From the NCBI GenBank assembly GCA_028564705.1, contig JAPXFQ010000793.1, forward strand, positions 1 through 64,000: a stretch of DNA of 64,000 nucleotides. Direction: 5' to 3'. The notes beneath the pieces are model-generated. The model did not search any database. It was given only the letters and a program-made list of their open reading frames with translations, and was not told where the DNA came from. The position numbers and the translations under genes were made by a program. Positions within the stretch are counted from its first letter, which is position 1. Each line of letters opens with the position of its first letter. Positions 57,622-64,000 of this stretch are shown here, one piece after another. Source of the stretch: Apricaphanius iberus. Its lineage: Eukaryota; Chordata; Actinopteri; Cyprinodontiformes; Aphaniidae.

Positions 57622-58324
57622 TAGGGGTGCAACGGTACAGGTAGCCCACGGTACGGTCTTTACCTCGGTACTTGGGCCACGGTACAGTTCGGTACATGTT
57701 TTGTGCAGAAAGAGACTGCTTTTTTTAATCCCAAAACATACATTTCATTTTTTTGTTTATGTCACGGTTAACATAACCCGCCCATAGTTACAGGTGTGAG
57801 CGGGTAAAAGCCGTGAGAATACAACATAAACGAGCTGTACGTCTCTCTGGGAATATGGTTCACACACAGGACCGCAGTAACAGAATGTTTTCTGTATTTT
57901 ACCGGTTCTTTAAACAAGAGCGCATCTGACCACACTGACGCAGGAGGCGGATAAATATTCTTCGTGTGCCCACCGCTCAAAGGGCATTTGTGTGTGCATC
58001 AATGAATGGAGCACAGCACATCTCCTCTTTGCTTCACGCTCCGGCGCACCGCAAGGAGAAGATGAACACAGCGCAACCCGGCGCCCCTGAATGCTGGAGC
58101 CCGCCCGGGCAGAAAGTGCTCAAGTCGCTGCTGGAGAACAGCGAGCTGGTTGTTGCACCTGTGTCTGGGAGCGCGGCGCAGTTTGGTAACGTCGGGGCGA
58201 CGGTAACTAATTACCAGCACAAAATCAATGGCAGTACCGAAGTCCTGTGGTACATGAGGACGGATTGTCCGGTGCAGGGCGTACCGAACAGGCCGGTACC
58301 TTACCCTGTCCGGTTGCAACCCTA
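57622..58324. mobile_element. Non-autonomous hAT-like element (703 bp)
   Basis: The ends TAGGGGTGCAACGGTACAGG and CCGGTTGCAACCCTA are inverted repeats inside a perfect 8-bp duplication. The 120-codon ORFs on both strands across its GC-rich core overlap each other and resemble no transposase, so I treat them as chance. Confidence 0.85.
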
Positions 58325-58332
58325 CTAGCAAG

Positions 58333-59840
58333 TACTTGTCAGGTCGTCCAATTTGCTGTTATATTGTCTAAGTGAACTTACCTTTGAGAGAATATTGAAG
58401 TTTATCTGCCTCTTCAGACTGTTGTGGTCCCCCCAAAAAAGCTGCTCCGTATTTTTGCTCGTTTTTTTTTTTTTTTCATTTTCGTCATATGTGAAATGTG
58501 TTAATAAATAAATCTTTTCTTCTTTTTTCTCTCAACCGTGAACGTTTTCTTTTTTTTACTTTCAATCATAACATTATCAGCCGTTGCCTTTCCTGGAGCC
58601 TCTTCAAACATTGGTTAGTGTCACGTCTCAGTACGGCGGCTGATTGGTTGTCTTCTTAGCTGTTCTCACCTCTTCCATTAGTTGATTGGTTCTTCTGTCT
58701 GTTCCTCACATCTTTTTGTCATCTGATTGGATTTTCGTCATTGCTGATTTTCATCTTATCTCTTATTTGTTAACGAAAATATCAATAAATTTAGTTATCT
58801 TCATTTTTATGCAATAGGCCTATATGTTTTTGAATTTTTGTTTGTTTTTTTCGAATGAAAAATAAAATGTAACAATGGCCAAACCAGAAGAATATCAAAA
58901 ACCTACAGGGCAGTGCACTTTGAAGAGTAGGGTCTCTAATGAGAATCCATCAAGCAGGCTACAAACAGGGTTTGGCCAAGTTTAAGACTGTAAATCTAAT
59001 TCTGTGTACCCAATCAAAGAAAAAAAAAGATACATCTGTAAAACTAGAAAATCCCCAGAAACGGTTCAAATGTATAAGACTTGTTTTTTGTGGCTTTATG
59101 TAAACTGCAAAAGGATGATAAGATAGCTATTGTGAGATACAAAAATAAAATACATCAAGCAAACGCCAAGTGCAGTGGGCTATGGATAATCTTTGTGTCA
59201 TACTTCTGTTTGAAGAAATCCCAGGACTTTTATAAGTTTAAGTTAATGGAATCTTTGTCCAACCATCATCGACGGTTGCATTTTATTTCTGCAAAACACT
59301 GTGCTGCTTCCTACGCTACCCTTATTCACTGGTCACAAACCCATTACCAAGAATTGGGTTCTCTGTGCTGTCACAGCTTTAAAAGCATTTCCGCTGACTG
59401 TCCCACTTAGGGTGTTTGCTAATTTACATGGCTAAAAAAAAAACCCAGATCGATTGAAGAATGATGATGATTCTTCTGCTTAGAGATCAGAGTGCGGGCG
59501 TGTGGTATTCGTCTCGATCTACAGGCGCCACGGCACTCTGCGGAAGGAGATGTAAAACAGAGGAGTACAGAGTAACAGGGACAGCAATAAAAAAATGGTC
59601 CTTAGCTTTTAGGCTTTAGAGATGGTGAGAAACACAGCTGAAGATGGAGACATGAGTGAAATAGTAAATAGATTCATTTATGAGAGCCAGAAGGAAAAAA
59701 AACAAACAAAAAGAAAAAAACCAAGAAGGAAATGGTGCGTTTGCAGCAGCAGCTCATAGTAATGGAGCTTCCAATTCTCAGTCATTAATTCATCCCCCAC
59801 TGTCTGTGACTTACCAATTCCTTTGCCGACCTAGACTTTG
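58333..59840. other. Non-coding stretch with a weak 41-bp tandem repeat
   Basis: CTGATTGG-type words (inverted CCAAT boxes) recur at 58641, 58683 and 58724, within three diverged units of about 41-42 bp. No gene is supported; the 109-codon ORF at 59081 has no motif. Confidence 0.4.
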
Positions 59841-59847
59841 CTCCACG

Positions 59848-59906
<59 letters not shown>

Positions 59907-60269
59907 TATAGACAGAAAGAGAGAGAGAGATCTGAAAGCTTTTAGAAATGTACTCGGTGCTTGCAACAAGAAATTGTTTATGAGACCAAAGGCAAGCGTT
60001 CGTTCCAGCTCCGCAGCAGCCTATTATAACATGCCTTTGAGGAAGGAAAGTTGCACTCAGGTTTATTTTAAATCAGGTTTACTCAGTGCAATGTTGCAGT
60101 TAACTGTCACATTAGCTGCTAAGAGATTAATTCCAAAACAATGTTGCAGCCGATTGTCTAAATTATCACAAAGGAATGTTTTTTTTATAGGAGAAAGACT
60201 AATTGCTTCGTTTTTTAATCAAACTTTATGCCCTAACAAAAATGGTTGCCTGTCAGATAATTCCATATG
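59841..60269. other. TA microsatellite and flanking sequence
   Basis: A TA run (about 59851-59902) is followed by a short GA run (about 59917-59930). A 250-codon ORF across it is an artefact of the microsatellite (Ile-Tyr repeats). Confidence 0.6.
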
Positions 60270-60930
60270 GCTACAGATTTCAAACAAAAGGAAATGCAGC
60301 AGCAGATCAACAGCAGCAGCCAAGGCACTGACCCAGGGCGCCAAGAGCAGGGAGGGCAGAGACCTCCAACCAAGCACTACCAACCACAGGGGCAGAGGGC
60401 TAACTCAGAGGAAACACTGGAATGAAGATTAAAAAGAAAAGTTAAAATAAACAGTAGATAATGTGATTAAATAGTAAAATACAGATAAAAAATTTTAAAA
60501 CTGATAACATGTCGAATTATTTAGTGCACAACACTGATAAAATGTAATCAAATAAATCAAATACATGCAGAGCAATTAAACAGATATTAATAAATAACAA
60601 TCCCCTCTAAGCTTGGCTAATAAGGTGAGTCTTGATCCTGCTCCTAAAAACATGAACGTTCTCTGGCAGCCTGTGAGGTGAGGGCCATAATAATGAAACA
60701 CGCCTCACCATGAGTTTGTGTCCTGGCTTTAGGGATGACAAGGAGCGCTGTGACTGTGAAGGTACATATAAAAATTTGTTATCCTGAAATATAGGAAGGT
60801 CCATGACCATTAATACACTCCAAATCTGTCGTAAGAACTTTAAAATCAGTCCTAAAACATACGGGGAGCCAATGCAGTGATTCTAAGAATGGTGTAATGT
60901 GCTTCCTGGTCTTCGTCAGGAGAAGTGCTT
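60270..60930 (-). mobile_element. LINE ORF2 end and 3' untranslated region (family B, copy 2)
   Basis: Minus-strand frames give a decayed ORF2 C-terminus (PGHKLMVRRVSLLWPSPH, RLPENVHVFRSRIKTHLI). The following 3' region shares several exact words with 41190-41400, placing both in one family. Confidence 0.6.
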
Positions 60931-61140
60931 CTGAATTTTGCAAGAGTTATAAATATACTCTTTTGGGGAAGAAAATAAAGCAGAGCATTACAGTTGTAGT
61001 ATGTTTTAATGTTCTTTATGTCTTCGATGTTGTGTTTTGGGTTTTTATGACTGCTTTTATTTATTCCCATAATCACCCAAAGTACCTTGGATTGCCTTGT
61101 TGCTAAAAGTGTGCTACACAAATAAATTTGCCTTGCCTGA
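60931..61140 (+). mobile_element. LINE 3' end (plus)
   Basis: CAAAGTACCTTGGATTGCC, then AAAAGTGTGCTACACAAATA and AATTTGCCTTGCC is a common fish LINE 3' terminus. It lies back to back with the minus-strand LINE. Confidence 0.6.
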
Positions 61141-62159
61141 AGCTCCTAATTAGTGTAGCGAATTCTAATGAATCCTACTGAGAAAAAAATGAAAAATAAA
61201 ATAAATACAAGGTCACGTTGGTCAGTCCAATTAATCAAAAAGAACTCAATCAAGCCTATCAACCAATGAAAATGTAATTGTAAATGATTGTTATCCATCC
61301 CACATGTGTTGAGCTGCAAACGCAGAATTGCACTATGTTTATATAAAATAATGTAGAATAACTGGCTTTTTTAAAGTATGGTCATAATTTTCAGCATATT
61401 TTATGTTCCATTTCAGGCCCAATTAACAATAAACTCCTAATTAAAGCAGAAAATTCACAACTGAGTTCAGTCATAGTGTGCTGCTGCACGTGTTTGTCTT
61501 TTCTAAGCTAAAGGAAGCAGTCTGGTTACAGAGGAAACCCATAAATATGCATGTGGCCACAAATGGGACTTTTTCTACTTTTTCTGCATGTTTAATGTGG
61601 TGGAGACTGAAAAGTCTGAGTCACAGAAGAAAGTCATTGTGATGAGTCATGGGAGAACGCTCAGAGCAAAGGTGACTGGATCTCCTGAGGGTAATTTTTT
61701 GTGTGTGCAGGATTAATAAAGAGAAACTTCTCTCAAGATCTTTTTTCAGCTGTGAACAAAAGGCCTGGAGAAGCACAGAGGACAGAGTGAAATATCGCCC
61801 ACCCAGCTACAAGAAATGCATCTGGAATCCAGTGTCAGTCGATTCATTCTAACGATTTACAGCACTGGGTGCAGATGAGTCAGGAGGGGCAGGAGGGAAG
61901 GATCATGTTGTATTTAATGGGAAAATTGGTTTAAAACCAGAGGTACTGACAGCAGTGTCTGTGGGTGGTCCTCTGAAACAGTGACCAGCCATGACTATTA
62001 GCATTAATAATCAACAAAATACCATCAGTGTTTTATTTTGTAGATATTTACCTTAAAGATAATTTACTTTCTGCTTTTATTCAAACAATTCAGAATTTTT
62101 AATCTAATACACATGGGGTATTAATTATACATAGAGTTTAAATTTAGTGTACAGTCCTT
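61141..62159. other. Non-coding stretch
   Basis: No ORF or repeat is supported. Some segments (61420-61520) look enhancer-like by composition only. Confidence 0.35.
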
Positions 62160-62830
62160 TCTTGGTGTCTCGGTGTGCCGGTGAGATTGTATGTGCGTCT
62201 CAGGTCCCCTACTAAATCGGGGGCCTATTTCCCCTCCATTACCCACTGCCAGTGACTGATGCCCCTGCCCGCCGTTGCGTTTGTAGCTCTCAGTGTCCAG
62301 GGCTGGGTATTGGGGGGAGATGCCGGTTCATCCCTGGTGCCTACCTGGGACAGACTGGGTGGACCGGTGTGTCCGTTAGCCGGTGTGCTGTTTCTTCTTT
62401 CATCAGGGGATCTCTTTGGAAGAGGCAGGTTTGGGCATTGTTTGATTTGTGGCTGTCTGAAAGTTCGAAGGGGGTCAGCTCTGGTATCTCCTCCTGCGTG
62501 CTCTGCATGTTTCATAATTGGTCAATTCATTGGTGGGCTTGATGGGCCTTGGGGCGATGACTACTTAGTGCTCTGTGGCATGCAGGATTAGGAGTTTGAT
62601 AAGCGGATGGTGGCTGGAACTTGTCTGGGGATATTGTGGCTATTGTGTGGCGCCCCAGCATGGGGCATGTGGGATGTCGATTGTGGGAACGGAGCTGGGG
62701 TGGAAGTGGCATATGTCAGGCATCGGCTGGCTGTTGCCTAGCAGCACGGGGAGGGGGGGGGGGGTCCTGCTGTTGGGTCCCTGTTGGGGGGTGGGGTGCC
62801 CTTAGGTCCCAGGTGTCTGATGTCCTAACT
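62160..62830 (+). repeat. GC-rich repeat body, possibly family A in plus orientation
   Basis: The segment is G-rich on the plus strand with G-runs (62749-62763, 62785-62793). This matches the sense-strand G-richness of the 45980-47480 body, but no exact long match was found by eye. ORFs of up to 110 codons on both strands are compositional. Confidence 0.35.
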
Positions 62831-64000
62831 ATATCCAATGGCAGTAAAACAATTTTGGTGATAGTTTGATTTCTTTTTATTCAAAAATGTAAAAACTATT
62901 TCCATTATTTCCTACTAAACACTAAATCACAAATCTTTGAATGAAGCGAAAAAAGAAGTACAATTTCTTTAAAAGAGGAATTTGGAAAAATATGGGCCTC
63001 AAAAAAAACAAAACAACAACCTTAGTTTCAATTGTTTATTGTATTTCCCAGCAACAAGAATATAATATAGAATACTCTTGGTTTTAGCCAAGTTTGATTA
63101 TAAAAAAAACCCAACATAGTACTTCTATCGAAAGGCGTCCCATCATTGAAATTTGCACCCAATTTTTTTTTTTTTGAAAGGACAAAAAGTCAACTCTGTT
63201 ACAATGTTAAAAGTTTGCATAGAAGGAAAAACAAGATCAAGAAGGTTTCATAGACACGTTTGTTCCTTCAGCATTTATTATAGTTCAATTAAATACATTA
63301 AAGTTTCTGTCTTAAAATGTGCTTTACATATTCAAACCAAATGCAAACAAACTGTGTTAAAACTTTTGGTGGTGTTCAGTTCCCAGTCCCTCCGGAGTGT
63401 TTTGTCATCATACTATTACTGAATGTGAAGAGATTTTAGTGAAGGGATTTGTGTTTTGTACTATTACTAGAAAGGTTTGCATGCTTTTAAAATTATAAAT
63501 CTGCATCTACATCCCAAAATTTCATTGCAAGCATCCTCTTTCATACAAACTGTATTTCCGTTTGAAGAAAACGGGCTTGCTTAATAGTCAAAATGTTTCA
63601 TGGGACACAAAATGCCAAAAACCTAGAAACAATTTGAAAAAAACAACACATTGCCGACAGGAAATGTTAGAAATTTGTGTCAGTGGCCCAAACGAGAAGA
63701 AGCCTAGTTGTATGCTTGATATTTAATCCCATTATTCACTGACAGGCACAGAGACAGCAGTCTGCTCAGCTTCTTCAGCTCAGTAGGAACTCAGCATGGT
63801 TACTCTGTATGAAAAAGAATCAGAAACCTAAATAATAAATATGACTGTCATCCCATGTGGTAAGGGCTACTGCTGGCATGAGGCCGTTTTGTAAGTGTGC
63901 GCTCCTTAACTGAGATACATATGCTCATGTTGTTAAGTCCCATCAACAATGCATTCCTCTGCCAAGCACATGGGGCTCCACATCCCAGTGCTCAGCCTAG
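62831..64000. other. Non-coding AT-rich stretch to the window end
   Basis: No ORF above 89 codons and no recognised repeat. Confidence 0.4.

Noticed and set aside
57966..58331. Two overlapping ORFs inside the hAT-like element
   Set aside because: Opposite strands, no transposase motifs; the element is non-autonomous.
59680..60432. 250-codon ORF
   Set aside because: It crosses a TA microsatellite giving Ile-Tyr repeats and runs into a LINE 3' region; no domain.
62225..62869. ORFs of up to 110 codons
   Set aside because: G-rich repeat body with overlapping open frames on both strands and no motifs.
1..64000. tRNA, rRNA, riboswitch, operon or replication-origin features
   Set aside because: None seen; only tRNA-derived SINE heads, and the sequence is eukaryotic.

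Overview
The window reads as animal, almost certainly teleost fish, nuclear DNA from a gene-poor, transposon-dense stretch. It is AT-rich, has spliced ORFs with GT-AG (and one GC-AG) introns, TA microsatellites, tRNA-derived SINEs, L2/Rex1-type LINE tails, Tc1, hAT and EnSpm-type DNA transposons and retrovirus-like LTR elements. I see no prokaryotic features and no convincing single-copy host protein gene. Every recognisable coding region belongs to a mobile element. Region 1 (1-11349) is the larger part of an EnSpm/CACTA-like element that begins left of the window. It carries a two-exon transposase on the minus strand (two C2H2 fingers in exon 1, long catalytic exon 2) and, divergently, a nine-exon gene of about 562 codons with a SAM-like N-terminus. 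A third, antisense ORF inside an intron of that gene resembles the P2X7-receptor C-terminal domain and looks broken. The element ends at 11349 in a CACTG-type terminus and sits inside a Tc1-like element (11350-12097), so this is a nested insertion. Region 2 (14906-25166) is a second nest. A minus-strand endogenous retrovirus-like element with a 4-bp target duplication has lost its gag side, and its pol carries deletions and a stop. Its 3' LTR is split by a complete 4.7-kb LTR retroelement (14942-19647; 328-bp LTRs; 5-bp duplication GAGAG). The interior of that retroelement is mostly two minisatellites, about 36 copies of 30 bp and about 48 copies of 42 bp. Both periods are multiples of three, so one ORF of about 1394 codons crosses the whole element, and the opposite strand is open too. 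This is the most unusual object in the window. Region 3 (about 25-48 kb) holds a relative of the same retrovirus-like family (29602-30474), a non-autonomous hAT element with perfect 8-bp duplication (30483-31941), LINE and SINE remnants, and three dispersed copies of a poly(A)-tailed retroposon with a strand-asymmetric GC-rich body. Stretches with many TAATTA-type motifs and no ORFs are candidate conserved non-coding elements. Region 4 (about 48-64 kb) has an L2-like LINE, two oppositely oriented LINE ends meeting near 54690, two further hAT-like elements (56120-57277 and 57622-58324, the latter with perfect 8-bp duplication), more LINE 3' ends and a GC-rich block. Exon boundaries, duplications and palindromes were read directly from the sequence. 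Family names come from motif recognition without database search and are graded by confidence.
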